NCBI RefSeq assembly: GCF_024294805.1
Contig: NZ_JANCLU010000027.1
Span: forward strand, 1 to 51,947
Origin: Alsobacter ponti
Lineage (GTDB): Bacteria; Pseudomonadota; Alphaproteobacteria; Rhizobiales; Beijerinckiaceae
Length of the DNA: 51,947 bases
Reading direction: 5' to 3'
Shown here: piece after piece, positions 25,275 through 33,941 of the stretch
How the letters are laid out: each line of letters opens with the position of its first letter
Position numbering within the stretch: the stretch's first letter is position 1
Program-made: the position numbers and the translations under genes
Notes under the pieces: generated by a model
Database searches by the model: none
Told to the model about the DNA's origin: nothing
The model's input: the letters and a program-made list of their open reading frames with translations, nothing else

Positions 25275-25784
25275 ATGGCGCTCTCACGCAACACAGCGAT
25301 CGCCCTCGCGCTCGCCGCGACCGTCTCGGCGGGCGGCTACGCGCTGGCGCAGGGCCGCATGAACGACGGGCCGATGGGCCACGACGGGATGATGGGCGGC
25401 AGGCACATGGCGGTGGGGCCCATGATGATGGGCTCGCGGCTGTGCGAGGCCAAGGAGTCCGTCGTGCCGCGCGTCTCGGCGCGCTTTGAGTCGCGGCTCA
25501 AGCTGACCGACGACCAGAAGGCCGCCTTCGAGGCGCTGAAGACGGCGATGACCAAGGCCGAAAGCGACCTCAAGGCCGCCTGCCCGACCGACGCGGAGCT
25601 GGCCGACCGCACGCCCCCGGCTCGCCTGGCCCTCGCCGAGAAGCGCATGGCCGCCGGGCTGGACGCGCTGCGGACGGTGAAGGAGCCGTTCAACGCGCTC
25701 TACGCCAAGCTCACCGACAAGCAGCGCGACCAGTTGCGCTGGATGGACCGCGGCCCGGGCTGGGGCGGCGGCCGCCGCGGCTGA
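25275..25784 (+). CDS. Spy/CpxP-family periplasmic protein (LTXXQ motif)
   Basis: A 169-residue periplasmic protein. Signal peptide ~1-26 (ALAQ). Next is a Met/Gly/His-rich stretch (~29-55: MNDGPMGHDGMMGGRHM) that could bind copper or other metals. The helical core contains two LTXXQ motifs (LTDDQKAAF ~75-83 and LTDKQRDQL ~147-155), the signature of Spy/CpxP/ZraP proteins, which act as ATP-independent chaperones or metal-stress sensors. ATG 25275 has AGGAGG upstream. A terminator hairpin follows between it and convergent emrB. A metal-stress role is inferred from the Met/His stretch. Confidence 0.85.
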   Translation: MALSRNTAIALALAATVSAGGYALAQGRMNDGPMGHDGMMGGRHMAVGPMMMGSRLCEAKESVVPRVSARFESRLKLTDDQKAAFEALKTAMTKAESDLKAACPTDAELADRTPPARLALAEKRMAAGLDALRTVKEPFNALYAKLTDKQRDQLRWMDRGPGWGGGRRG

Positions 25785-25808
25785 CCCTCCCGCGCCGACG
25801 CCCGCAAC

Positions 25809-25831
25809 GCCGTGTCCCACCGGGACACGGC
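25809..25831 (+). terminator. Terminator between convergent genes
   Basis: A perfect 10-bp stem (25809-25818 with 25822-25831), 3-nt loop, followed by GTTCTCC. It lies 25 bases after the Spy-like gene and 11 bases before the end of emrB, and could serve both directions. Confidence 0.6.
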
Positions 25832-25841
25832 GTTCTCCGTG

Positions 25842-27452
25842 TCAGTGGCCGCCGCCGCCCGCCGGGGCCCCGGGCTTCTTCAGCAGGAAGCCCATCGCGG
25901 CGATGGCGACGAACATCACGGTCAGCAGCAGGAAGGCGTCGCCGAAGGCCATCACCAGCGCCTCGCGGCGCACCAGCGCCGCCATCTTGGCGAGCGCCGC
26001 CGTCTCGGCGTCGGAGCCGAGCCGGGACAGCGACTGCTGCATGGCCGCCAGCGTGTCGACGGCGACGCCCCGGCTATAGGCAATCCGCTCGTGCAGCCGC
26101 TCCACGTGCAAATCGATGCGCTGGTTGAGCACGGTGTTGATGACGGCGAGGCCGACCGCGCCGCCGAGATTGCGCATCACGTTGTAGAGGCCGGCGGCGT
26201 TCTTCATCCGCGCCGGCGGCAGCGTGCCGAGCGCGAGGTTGTTGATCGGCACCATGCAGAACATCAGCGACACGCCGCGCAGCACCTGCGGCCAGATCAG
26301 CTCGTCGAAGTCCCAGTCCTTGGTGATGCCGGAGGCGATCCAGGTGCCCGCCGCGAAGCCGGCGAGGCCGAGGCTGAGCATGACGCGCGGGTCGAGCTTG
26401 CCCATCAGCCGCCCGGCGAGCGGAGCGGTGAGGAACATGCACAGGCCGGTGAGGAACATCGTCTCGCCGATCTGCAGCGCGCTGAGCCCGCGCACGCGCC
26501 CGAGATAGACGGGGTAGAGATAGGTGAGCCCGTAAAGGCCGATGCCGAGCACGAAGGAGAACAGCGAGCCGCCGGCGAAATTGCGGTCCTTGAAGGCGCG
26601 CAGGTCGACGATCGGCTCCTCAGCCGTCAGCGCGCGCCAGAAGAACGCCGCCCCCGACGTCGCCGCGACGACGGTCAGCGTCAGGATGAGGTCGTCCTGG
26701 AACCAGTCCTTCCGCACGCCCTCCTCCAGCACGTATTCGGTCGTGCCCAGGAACAGGCCCATGAACAGCAGGCCCCACCAGTCGAACTTCCGCATCAGCT
26801 CGAAGTGCGGCTGGTCGAAGTCGATCAGGAACCACGTCGCCAGCGTCACGCCGATGCCGGGGATGAGGTTCACTAGGAACAGCCAGTGCCAGGAGAACAG
26901 GTCGGTGAGGTAGCCGCCGACCGTCGGGCCGATGGTCGGCGCCAGCGTCGCGACGAGGCCGATCAGCGGCGAGACGATGTTGCGCCGCGAGGGCGGGAAG
27001 ATGGTGAAGGCGGCCGCGAAGACGCTGGGGATCATGCCGCCGCCGATGAAGCCCTGGATGGCGCGGTAGACGATCATCTGCTCGAGGCTGCCGGCGGTGG
27101 CGCACAGCGCGCTCGCCGCCGTGAAGCCGGCCGCCGACACGGCGAACAGAATGCGCGTCGACAGCACGCGGCCGAGGAACCCCGACAGCGGGATCATGAT
27201 GACCTCGGCGATCAGGTAGCTCGTCTGCACCCAGGCGATCTCCTCCGCCGAGGCGGACAGGCCGGCCTGGATTTCGGCGAGCGACGCCGACACGATCTGG
27301 ATGTCGAGGATCGCCATGAACATGCCGAAGACCATCGCGAGGAACGCGAACACCCGCCGCGCCGGCATGTGCGCGGCGGCGTGCGTACCCGGCCCCGCCG
27401 ACGCCGCCGCGGCCAGCGGCGGCCGGGCTGGCGCGGATGTGGCTACGCTCAT
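25842..27452 (-). CDS. emrB: DHA2-family drug:H+ antiporter, EmrB type
   Basis: A 536-residue inner-membrane MFS transporter with 14 predicted membrane segments. Family marks include the TM1 aspartate (AILDIQIVSASL), motif A region GFLGRVLSTR, and antiporter motif C (LAPTIGPTVGGYL). The C-terminal tail is short and Gly/His-rich. It follows emrA by 31 bases; EmrA and EmrB form a pump that uses proton entry to expel hydrophobic drugs through an outer-membrane channel, which is not encoded nearby. Likely controlled by the divergent TetR protein. Confidence 0.93.
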   Translation of the reverse strand: MSVATSAPARPPLAAAASAGPGTHAAAHMPARRVFAFLAMVFGMFMAILDIQIVSASLAEIQAGLSASAEEIAWVQTSYLIAEVIMIPLSGFLGRVLSTRILFAVSAAGFTAASALCATAGSLEQMIVYRAIQGFIGGGMIPSVFAAAFTIFPPSRRNIVSPLIGLVATLAPTIGPTVGGYLTDLFSWHWLFLVNLIPGIGVTLATWFLIDFDQPHFELMRKFDWWGLLFMGLFLGTTEYVLEEGVRKDWFQDDLILTLTVVAATSGAAFFWRALTAEEPIVDLRAFKDRNFAGGSLFSFVLGIGLYGLTYLYPVYLGRVRGLSALQIGETMFLTGLCMFLTAPLAGRLMGKLDPRVMLSLGLAGFAAGTWIASGITKDWDFDELIWPQVLRGVSLMFCMVPINNLALGTLPPARMKNAAGLYNVMRNLGGAVGLAVINTVLNQRIDLHVERLHERIAYSRGVAVDTLAAMQQSLSRLGSDAETAALAKMAALVRREALVMAFGDAFLLLTVMFVAIAAMGFLLKKPGAPAGGGGH

Positions 27453-27483
27453 GGACCTGATCCCCGCGAGCGGAACGCGGCGC

Positions 27484-28671
27484 TCAGCGCGCCGCCAGCT
27501 CCTTGGACGCCGACACCGGATCGGCCGTGCGAACCTGCGCCACCACCGACAGGCCGGGCCTCAGCGCGCCCTCGTCGACAGGCGACTGGATGGAGATGCG
27601 CACCGGCACGCGCTGCACGATCTTGGTGAAGTTGCCGGTGGCGTTTTCGGGCGGCAGCAGGCTGAACACCGAGCCCGAGCCCGGCGCGAAGCTCTCCACG
27701 CGGCCATGGATCGTGTGGCCGGGCAGCGCGTCAACGTCGATGTCGACGGCCTGCCCCGGCTTCAGCCGCGCCAGCTGCGTCTCCTTGAAATTGGCCTCGA
27801 CATAGACCGCGTGCAGCGGCACCAGCGCGGCCAGACGCGCGCCGGCCTGCGCGTAGTTGCCGCGCTCGGCGGCGCGGTTGCCGATCACGCCGTCCACCGG
27901 GGCGGTGACGACCGTGAAGGAGAGGTCGCGCTCGGCCCGCGCCAGCGCGGTGCGCAGTTCGGCGAGCGCGCCACGCGCCTCCTCCTGCTGGGCGCGGGTG
28001 ACCTCGATATTGGCTTGCGCCGTGGCGATCGCCGCGCGGGCCGCCTCGACGCCCGCCTGCAGCCGGTCGCGTTCCGCGCGGGCGGCGTCGAGCCGCTGCT
28101 TCGACCCGTACTCGGCGGCGGCGAGCTGGGTCGCGCGCTGGAAATCGGCCTCCGCGCGTGCGGCGTCGGCCTCGGCCGCCGTGAGCTGGGCGCGCGCCTG
28201 GGCGAGCGTCGCCTGCTGCGCCTCGATCTGGCGGGAGTACCGCTCCACCGTCGCCTGCTGCGTGGCGAGCTTGCCGCGCGCCGCCTCGACGGCCAGCCGG
28301 TAGTCGCCGTCGTCGATGCGCGCGACCACGTCGCCGGCGCGGACGTGGCTGTTGGGCTCCGCCACCTCGGCGATGTAGCCCGGCACCTTGGCCGCCAGCG
28401 TCGTGACATCCGCCTTCACGTAGGCATCGTCGGTGGAGACGATGAAGCGGCCCGTCGTGTAGTAGCCGTAGCCGTAGTAGCCGCCGGCGCCGAGAGCGGC
28501 GAGCGCCACCAGCGGCAGAATCAGGCGCTTGCGCGAGCGGCGCGGCCGCAGCACCTCGCCCTCGAGCCCGGCGGGATGGCCGGCCCGCGCGGGCATGGCC
28601 ACCTCCTGGGACGGGGAAGCCGGGGGCGTCGCCGCCTGGGCGGCGGCCTCGGGGGACTTGGCGTCGGACAT
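27484..28671 (-). CDS. emrA: HlyD-family membrane fusion protein, EmrA type
   Basis: A 395-residue periplasmic adaptor: cytoplasmic N-tail (~1-48), one membrane helix (~50-70, LILPLVALAALGAGGYYGYG), a biotinyl-lipoyl-like domain (VPGYIAEVAEPNSHVRAGDVV), a long alpha-hairpin coiled coil rich in Ala/Arg/Gln (~135-255), and the C-terminal barrel (VTAPVDGVIGNRAAERGNY and NFKETQLARLKPGQAVDIDVD). ATG 28671 is chosen because AAGAGA lies upstream and the tail length is normal. It is the first gene of the emrAB transcript and pairs with EmrB. Confidence 0.93.
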   Translation of the reverse strand: MSDAKSPEAAAQAATPPASPSQEVAMPARAGHPAGLEGEVLRPRRSRKRLILPLVALAALGAGGYYGYGYYTTGRFIVSTDDAYVKADVTTLAAKVPGYIAEVAEPNSHVRAGDVVARIDDGDYRLAVEAARGKLATQQATVERYSRQIEAQQATLAQARAQLTAAEADAARAEADFQRATQLAAAEYGSKQRLDAARAERDRLQAGVEAARAAIATAQANIEVTRAQQEEARGALAELRTALARAERDLSFTVVTAPVDGVIGNRAAERGNYAQAGARLAALVPLHAVYVEANFKETQLARLKPGQAVDIDVDALPGHTIHGRVESFAPGSGSVFSLLPPENATGNFTKIVQRVPVRISIQSPVDEGALRPGLSVVAQVRTADPVSASKELAAR

Positions 28672-28716
28672 GGTGGTCTCTTGAATTGGGCGGGCCGGGC
28701 CGCGCCACCTGATCGA

Positions 28717-28731
28717 ACCGAACGGTTCGGT
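28717..28731. promoter_or_regulatory. Palindromic TetR operator candidate
   Basis: A perfect 7-1-7 palindrome, ACCGAACGGTTCGGT, lies between divergent emrA (start 28671) and the TetR gene (start 28844). Size and symmetry match operators of drug-efflux TetR repressors. It overlaps a minus-strand TTGACC hexamer (28729-28734). Confidence 0.65.
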
Positions 28732-28843
28732 CAATCTCGCCTTGTCATATAGGTCGTTCCCTGCGATATCAAGTCCCGCAGCCCGCGCACTTGGACGCGA
28801 ACGCATCCGTTCCGTTCCCCCGCCCTTCAGGAGTCGCGAAGAC

Positions 28844-29506
28844 GTGAAGACCGCGTCGAGGTCGAAATCCGCCGCCCCGCCGCCGCCCGCGCCCTCCGGC
28901 GACGGGCAGGATCCGGCCAAGCGCCAGCAGATCCTCGATGGCGCCCGCCGCGTGTTCCTCGACCGGGGTTTCGAGGGGGCCAGCATGGGCGAGATCGCCC
29001 GCTCGGCGCGCGTCTCCAAGGGCACTCTCTACGTCTATTTCGAGAACAAGGAGCAGCTCTTCGTCGCCATGATGGAGCAGGAGCGCCGCCTCCATTTCAA
29101 GGCGGAGTTCGTCCCGGACCCCGGCTTGGAGACCGCGGAGACGCTGCGCCGCTTCGGGCGCGGCCTCGTGCTGTTCCTCAGCCAGCCCAAGGTGCTGCGG
29201 GCCATGCGCACCGCCATGGCCATCGCCGAGCGGATGCCCGAGGTCGGACGCGGCTTCTACGAGCGCGGACCGGCCTCCACCATTCGCCGCATCGCGGCCT
29301 GGCTCGACGAGCGCGTCGCGGCTGGCGAACTGGCGATCCCCGACAGCACGCTCGCCGCCGCGCAGTTCCTGGATCTGTGCCAGAGCGGCGTCATCCGCCC
29401 CGCATTGTTCGGGGTCGAGCTGGCGGACTCCGAGCGCCAGGCCGTCGTCGACCGGGTGGTCGACGCGGCGGTGGCAATGTTCATGCGCGCCTATCGGCGG
29501 GACTGA
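28844..29506 (+). CDS. TetR-family repressor, probably of emrAB
   Basis: A 220-residue TetR protein: a disordered Ala/Pro/Ser-rich N-tail (~1-22), the HTH (~25-70; GASMGEIARSARVSKGTLYVYF), and an all-helical ligand domain of the TetR_C group. GTG 28844, with AGGAG upstream, is preferred to a start at 28742, which would put the operator region nearly adjacent to coding sequence and add 34 unlikely residues. It is divergent from emrAB, the standard arrangement for a local repressor relieved by the pump's substrate. Its last 16 bases overlap the end of convergent DUF1028. Confidence 0.88.
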   Translation: MKTASRSKSAAPPPPAPSGDGQDPAKRQQILDGARRVFLDRGFEGASMGEIARSARVSKGTLYVYFENKEQLFVAMMEQERRLHFKAEFVPDPGLETAETLRRFGRGLVLFLSQPKVLRAMRTAMAIAERMPEVGRGFYERGPASTIRRIAAWLDERVAAGELAIPDSTLAAAQFLDLCQSGVIRPALFGVELADSERQAVVDRVVDAAVAMFMRAYRRD

Positions 29507-30213
29507 TCGCGCTTTTCCTGGTGCTCGGCCACGAAGCGCTCGATTTCGGAGCGATCGGTGACGCCGCCGGGATTGTCGCGCGTCGCGAAGGCGCGAGAGA
29601 ACGGCACGAAGCGCTCGTTCGCCACTTCATACAGCCGGCGCAGCTCGGCCAGCGGATCGGGGTGGTCGTCGACCCGCAGGTCGAGCGCGGTGTATTCCTC
29701 GCCGCCCCACAGCTTCAGCGCGGCGGATTGCTTGCCGCGCTTGTCGCCGCCCGCCGCCTCGCCCGCCTCGAGCGCCCGGATGAGGCGTTCGGCCATCGGC
29801 AGCCCGGCATGGGCCTGGTAGGCGGCCAGCGTGTCGGCGACCACCGCCGGCCCGGCGAGCATGTTGCCGGCCACCGACACGTTCTCCGCCAGCGCGTGGC
29901 CGCACCAGTCGACGCACTCCGCGCCGGTGAAGGCGGCGTTGCGGCCGTGCGCGTCGATGACGTGGAGCTGCCGCGACTCGCGCCCGGGGTCGCTGCCGGT
30001 CAGCGCCGCCACGACGTCGGCGGCGGCAAAGCCGTCGGCGAGCAGGCGCACGCCGCGCGGGCCGTAGAGCGGGTTGATGAGCGCCTGCGTGGCCAGCGCG
30101 CCGACGCCCCCCGCGCCGTTGGGGCACAGCGCCCCGACGGCGAAGAAGCGCGTCGCCACCGCGACGCCGAAGCCGCCGGTCGCCGTGTCGCGCGCGACGA
30201 TGGACCAGGTCAT
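29491..30213 (-). CDS. DUF1028 protein, Ntn-hydrolase-like
   Basis: A 240-residue cytoplasmic protein of the DUF1028 family: TWSIVARDTATGGFGVAVATR at the N-terminus (positions 2-22), GVGALATQALINPLYG (~37-52), VAGNMLAGPAVV (~115-126). The family is predicted to have an Ntn-hydrolase-type fold, but activity is not established. Its start lies a single base after the gamma-glutamyltransferase stop (TGAcATG), so the two are co-translated. That and the upstream peptide transporter suggest it acts on a gamma-glutamyl or other peptide (inference). The last 16 bases overlap the convergent TetR gene. Confidence 0.85.
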   Translation of the reverse strand: MTWSIVARDTATGGFGVAVATRFFAVGALCPNGAGGVGALATQALINPLYGPRGVRLLADGFAAADVVAALTGSDPGRESRQLHVIDAHGRNAAFTGAECVDWCGHALAENVSVAGNMLAGPAVVADTLAAYQAHAGLPMAERLIRALEAGEAAGGDKRGKQSAALKLWGGEEYTALDLRVDDHPDPLAELRRLYEVANERFVPFSRAFATRDNPGGVTDRSEIERFVAEHQEKRDQSRR

Positions 30214-30214
30214 G

Positions 30215-32008
30215 TCAGCGCCCCACCGCGTAGGCCTGCATCAGCCGCGGCGTGGCGGCGGCGCGCAGCAGGCCGTCCGGATCGCGTTCGGCGGCGGTCA
30301 GGCGGCCCAGCGTCCAGGCGGGCGCGACCTCGACGGCGTGGCCGCGCCGGCGCAGCTCCTCCAGCGTCGCCTCGCCGACCGTCTCCTCGACCATCAGATG
30401 GCCGGGCTTCGACTCGCGCGGGAAGAACGACGAGGGGAAATGCGACGTGTTGAACAGCGGCAGGTCGATGGCCTCCTGCAGGTTCAGCCCGTGATGGACG
30501 CGGCGCAGGAACAGCGGCAGCTGCCACTGGTCCTGCTGGTCGCCGCCGGGCGTGCCGAAGACGAGGCGCGGCTTGCCCTCGTGCAGGGCGAGGGACGGCG
30601 TCAGCGTCGTGCGGGGCCGCTTGCCGGGCGCGAGGCTGGCGGCGAGGCCGGGCGTCAGCCAGAACATCTGGGCGCGCGAATTGAGCGGGAAGCCCAATTC
30701 GGGGATTACCGGCGAGGACTGCAGCCAGCCCCCCGAGGGCGTCGCCGAGATCATGTTGCCCCAGCGGTCGATGATGTCGATGTGCACCGTGTCGCCGCGC
30801 TTGGCGCTGCGCATCTGAGCCATGGTCGGCTCGTCGGCGTCCTGCGCCGTCTTCGGCCTGGAGATGCCGGCCAGCGCCGCCAGGGTTGCGTCGACCTGCG
30901 CCTCGAAACCGGGCAGGCGCGACGGCGTCAGCTCGCGGGAGGCGGTGTCGCCAATCAGCGCGCGCCGCTCGGCCGCGTGGGCGTCCGACAGCAGGCGATC
31001 CATGGGCACGTCCACGAAGGCGGGGTCGCCGTAATAGGCCTCGCGGTCGGCGAAGGCGAGCTTCATCGCCTCGGTGACGAGATGGATGAAGTCCGCCCCC
31101 TTGGGATCGAGCGCGGCGATGTCATAGCCCTTCAGCAGCGACAGCGACTGCAGGAAGGCCGGGCCCTGGCCCCACGGGCCGGTCTTGCACACCGTCCAGT
31201 CGTGATAGTCGTAGGTCTGCGGCGGCTCGAAGGTCGACTGCCAGCGCGCCATGTCGTCGCCGGTCAGCACGCCCGAATTGCGCTGGCCGCTATTGTCCAT
31301 CACCTCGGTCGTGCGGCAGAAGCGGTCGATGGCTTCGGCCACGAAGCCCTTCATGAACGCGGCGCGCGCCGCTTCCACCTGGCGCTCGCGGCTGCCGCCG
31401 GCCGCCTCGCCCTCGCGCCAGATACGCTCGTAGGTGTCGGCCAGCACCGGATTGCGGAACGGCTTGCGCGCCTGCGGCGCCTGGCCGCCGGGCAGCCAGG
31501 TGGCGTAGGAGGTCGGCCATTCCTTCTCGAAGAACGCCGCCTGCTGGGCGATGGTGTCGGCGACGCGCGGCAGCATCGGATGCCCGTGGCGCGCGTAGTG
31601 GATGGCCGGCTCCATCACCTCGCGCGGCGTCATCGTGCCATGGTCGCGCAGCAGGTGCATCCAGGCGTCGAACGCGCCGGGGACGACGGTGGCGAGCAGG
31701 CCGGAGCCCGGCACCAGCTCGAGCCCGCGCGAGCGGTATTCCTCGATGGTGGCGCGGGCCGGCGCGACGCCCTGCCCGCACAGCACCTCGGTCTTTCCGG
31801 TGCGGACCGAGTGAATGATGGCCGGCACGTCGCCGCCGGGGCCGACCAGGTGCGGCTCGACGATCTGCAGCACGAGCGCCGTCGCTACGCAGGCGTCGAA
31901 GGCGTTGCCGCCCTTCTCGAGAATGGACATGCCGACGGACGACGCGATCCAGTGCGTCGACGTGACGACGCCGAATGTGCCGAGGATCTCGGGGCGGGTA
32001 GTGAACAC
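30215..32008 (-). CDS. ggt: Gamma-glutamyltransferase family protein
   Basis: A 597-residue Ntn hydrolase. GGT proenzymes cleave themselves before a Thr that becomes the nucleophile; T407 in RGDTVHIDIID aligns with the TTHxSVvD motif. GPGGD (57-60) and GTPGGDQQDQ further on fit the substrate-binding loops. No signal peptide is visible, so unlike E. coli Ggt it should work in the cytoplasm on imported peptides. GTG 32008 has AGGAG 8 bases upstream. It sits between dppC and DUF1028 in the same operon. Whether it hydrolyses glutathione, another gamma-glutamyl compound or a cephalosporin-like substrate cannot be told. Confidence 0.9.
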   Translation of the reverse strand: MFTTRPEILGTFGVVTSTHWIASSVGMSILEKGGNAFDACVATALVLQIVEPHLVGPGGDVPAIIHSVRTGKTEVLCGQGVAPARATIEEYRSRGLELVPGSGLLATVVPGAFDAWMHLLRDHGTMTPREVMEPAIHYARHGHPMLPRVADTIAQQAAFFEKEWPTSYATWLPGGQAPQARKPFRNPVLADTYERIWREGEAAGGSRERQVEAARAAFMKGFVAEAIDRFCRTTEVMDNSGQRNSGVLTGDDMARWQSTFEPPQTYDYHDWTVCKTGPWGQGPAFLQSLSLLKGYDIAALDPKGADFIHLVTEAMKLAFADREAYYGDPAFVDVPMDRLLSDAHAAERRALIGDTASRELTPSRLPGFEAQVDATLAALAGISRPKTAQDADEPTMAQMRSAKRGDTVHIDIIDRWGNMISATPSGGWLQSSPVIPELGFPLNSRAQMFWLTPGLAASLAPGKRPRTTLTPSLALHEGKPRLVFGTPGGDQQDQWQLPLFLRRVHHGLNLQEAIDLPLFNTSHFPSSFFPRESKPGHLMVEETVGEATLEELRRRGHAVEVAPAWTLGRLTAAERDPDGLLRAAATPRLMQAYAVGR

Positions 32009-32045
32009 GGATCGAACTCCTGGACGTTTCCTGTGAATTTTGGAA

Positions 32046-32924
32046 TCAGCTCTCGCGAGGGTCGAGCGCGTCGCGCAGGCCGTCGCCGAGCAGGTTGAAG
32101 CCGAGCACGGTGAAGAAGATCGCCACCCCCGGGAATACCGACATCCACCACTGGCCCTGCTGCACGAAGTTCTTGCCCGTGCTCAGCATCGCGCCCCAGC
32201 TCGGCGCCGGCGGCTGCTGGCCGAGGCCGAGGAAGGAGAGGCTCGCCTCCGCGATGATCGCCTGCGCCACGATCAGCGTGGCCTGCACCAGGATCGGCGC
32301 GAAGATGTTGGGGATGATGTAGCGCGCGATGATCCATCGATGCGGCAGCCCGATGGCGCGCGCGCCCTCGACGAAGTCCTCGGTCTTGACGCTCAGCGTC
32401 TGGCCGCGCGTCAGGCGGATGAAGATCGGCGCGGCGGCGATGCCGATGGCGATCATCGCGTTGGTGAGGCTCGCCCCGAGCACGCTGCCGAGCGCGATGG
32501 CGAGGATCAGGAACGGGCAGGCCAGCAGCGCCTCGGTGCAGCGCGAAATGATCGTGTCCGTCCAGCCGCCGAAATAGCCGGCGGCGACGCCGAGCGGCCC
32601 GCCGATGGCGACCGCGATGGAGACCGAGATGACGCCCGCCGTCAGCGACGCCCGCGCGCCCGACAGCACGCGCGCCAGCACGTCGCGTCCCAGCTCGTCC
32701 GTGCCGAACCAGTGGGCCGCGCTCGGCGGCTTGCGCACCGTGGTCCACGACGTCGCGATGGGATCCCACGGCACGAGCGACGGCCCGACGATGGCCAGCA
32801 GCAGGAACAGCCCGACCAGCGTCAGGCCGATCGCGGCCGAGCGGTTGCGCAGCAGCTTGCCCCAGAAGCGGCTGCGCGGAACCGCCGCCTCCTGCTGCGC
32901 GGCGCTTTCGAGTGCGATGGACAT
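32046..32924 (-). CDS. Dipeptide/oligopeptide ABC transporter permease, DppC/GsiD type
   Basis: A 292-residue inner-membrane permease: a cytoplasmic N-tail, the first membrane helix (~34-55, AIGLTLVGLFLLLAIVGPSL), the DppC-type N-domain (DPIATSWTTVRKPPSAAHWFGTDELGRDVLARV, positions ~60-95), and the EAA loop around DFVEGARAIGLPHRWII. ATG 32924 overlaps the dppB stop by one base (TGATG). With DppB it makes the translocation channel. The gene lies upstream of ggt in the same transcript. Confidence 0.92.
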   Translation of the reverse strand: MSIALESAAQQEAAVPRSRFWGKLLRNRSAAIGLTLVGLFLLLAIVGPSLVPWDPIATSWTTVRKPPSAAHWFGTDELGRDVLARVLSGARASLTAGVISVSIAVAIGGPLGVAAGYFGGWTDTIISRCTEALLACPFLILAIALGSVLGASLTNAMIAIGIAAAPIFIRLTRGQTLSVKTEDFVEGARAIGLPHRWIIARYIIPNIFAPILVQATLIVAQAIIAEASLSFLGLGQQPPAPSWGAMLSTGKNFVQQGQWWMSVFPGVAIFFTVLGFNLLGDGLRDALDPRES

Positions 32925-33868
32925 CAGCGGGCCCTCAGGCGCGGATTGAGCACGACATAGAGCACATCCGCCAGCAGGTTGAGCGCGATGTAGCCCAGCG
33001 CCGTGCACAGGACCACCCCCTGCACCACGGCGTAGTCGCGATTGAACACGGCGTCGACGATGAGCTTGCCGAAGCCCGGGATGGTGAAGATCTGCTCCGT
33101 CAGCACCGCCCCGGCGAGCAGTTCGCCGAACAGCAGGGTGCCGACGGTGACGACCGGTACGAGCGCGTTGCGCAGCGCGTGCTTGAGGATGACGCGCGGC
33201 TCCAGCAGGCCCTTGGCGCGCGCCGTGCGCACATAGTCCTGCTTCAGCACGCCCAGCATGGCGCTGCGCGTGTGGCGCATCATGCTGGCGGCGAGCGCGT
33301 TGCCGAGCACGAAGGCGGGCATGATCATTGTGCGCAGGTTCTGCGACACGCTCTCGCCGAGCGACACGTAGCCGGAGGCCGGCAGCCAGTTGAGCTGTAC
33401 GGAGACCAGGAAGATCAGCATGATGCCGAGGAAGAAGTTGGGGATCGACAGCCCCCACAGCGCCAGTCCGGTGGCGAGGTAGTCCCACGCCGTGCCCTTC
33501 TTCACCGCCGCCATGACGCCGGCGGGAATGCCGATCAGCAGCGCGAAGCTCATCGCCATCGCGGCCAGCTGCAGCGTCACCGGCAGCTTCTCGAGAATGA
33601 GGTCCAGCACCGGCGCGTTGGTGCGCAGCGAGATGCCGAGATTGCCGTGCAGCGCCTGCCAGGCCCAGGCGAAATACTGCACCGGCAGCGGATCGTTGAG
33701 GCGGTACTTCTCGCGCAGCGCCTCGATGACGATGGGGTCGCGCTCCTCGCCGGCGAGCACGAGGATCGGGTCGCCCGGCAGCATCTTCTGCAGCGCGAAC
33801 ACGAAGATCGAGACGAGCACGATGGTGGGGATCGCGATGACGATCCGGCGTGCGATGAAGGAGATCAT
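32924..33868 (-). CDS. Dipeptide/oligopeptide ABC transporter permease, DppB/GsiC type
   Basis: A 314-residue permease with the DppB hallmark N-terminus (FIARRIVIAIPTIVLVSIFVFAL), LPGDPILVLAG shortly after, and the EAA loop QDYVRTARAKGLLEPRVILK. Six membrane segments. It is translationally coupled to DppC through the TGATG overlap and follows the binding-protein gene by 73 bases. Confidence 0.92.
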   Translation of the reverse strand: MISFIARRIVIAIPTIVLVSIFVFALQKMLPGDPILVLAGEERDPIVIEALREKYRLNDPLPVQYFAWAWQALHGNLGISLRTNAPVLDLILEKLPVTLQLAAMAMSFALLIGIPAGVMAAVKKGTAWDYLATGLALWGLSIPNFFLGIMLIFLVSVQLNWLPASGYVSLGESVSQNLRTMIMPAFVLGNALAASMMRHTRSAMLGVLKQDYVRTARAKGLLEPRVILKHALRNALVPVVTVGTLLFGELLAGAVLTEQIFTIPGFGKLIVDAVFNRDYAVVQGVVLCTALGYIALNLLADVLYVVLNPRLRAR

Positions 33869-33941
33869 CAGTCCCCGCGCTGGTGGATGGAACGGGCCGC
33901 CGGTCGGCGCGGCTCGCGGCCGCGCCGACTGGCGGAGGCGG

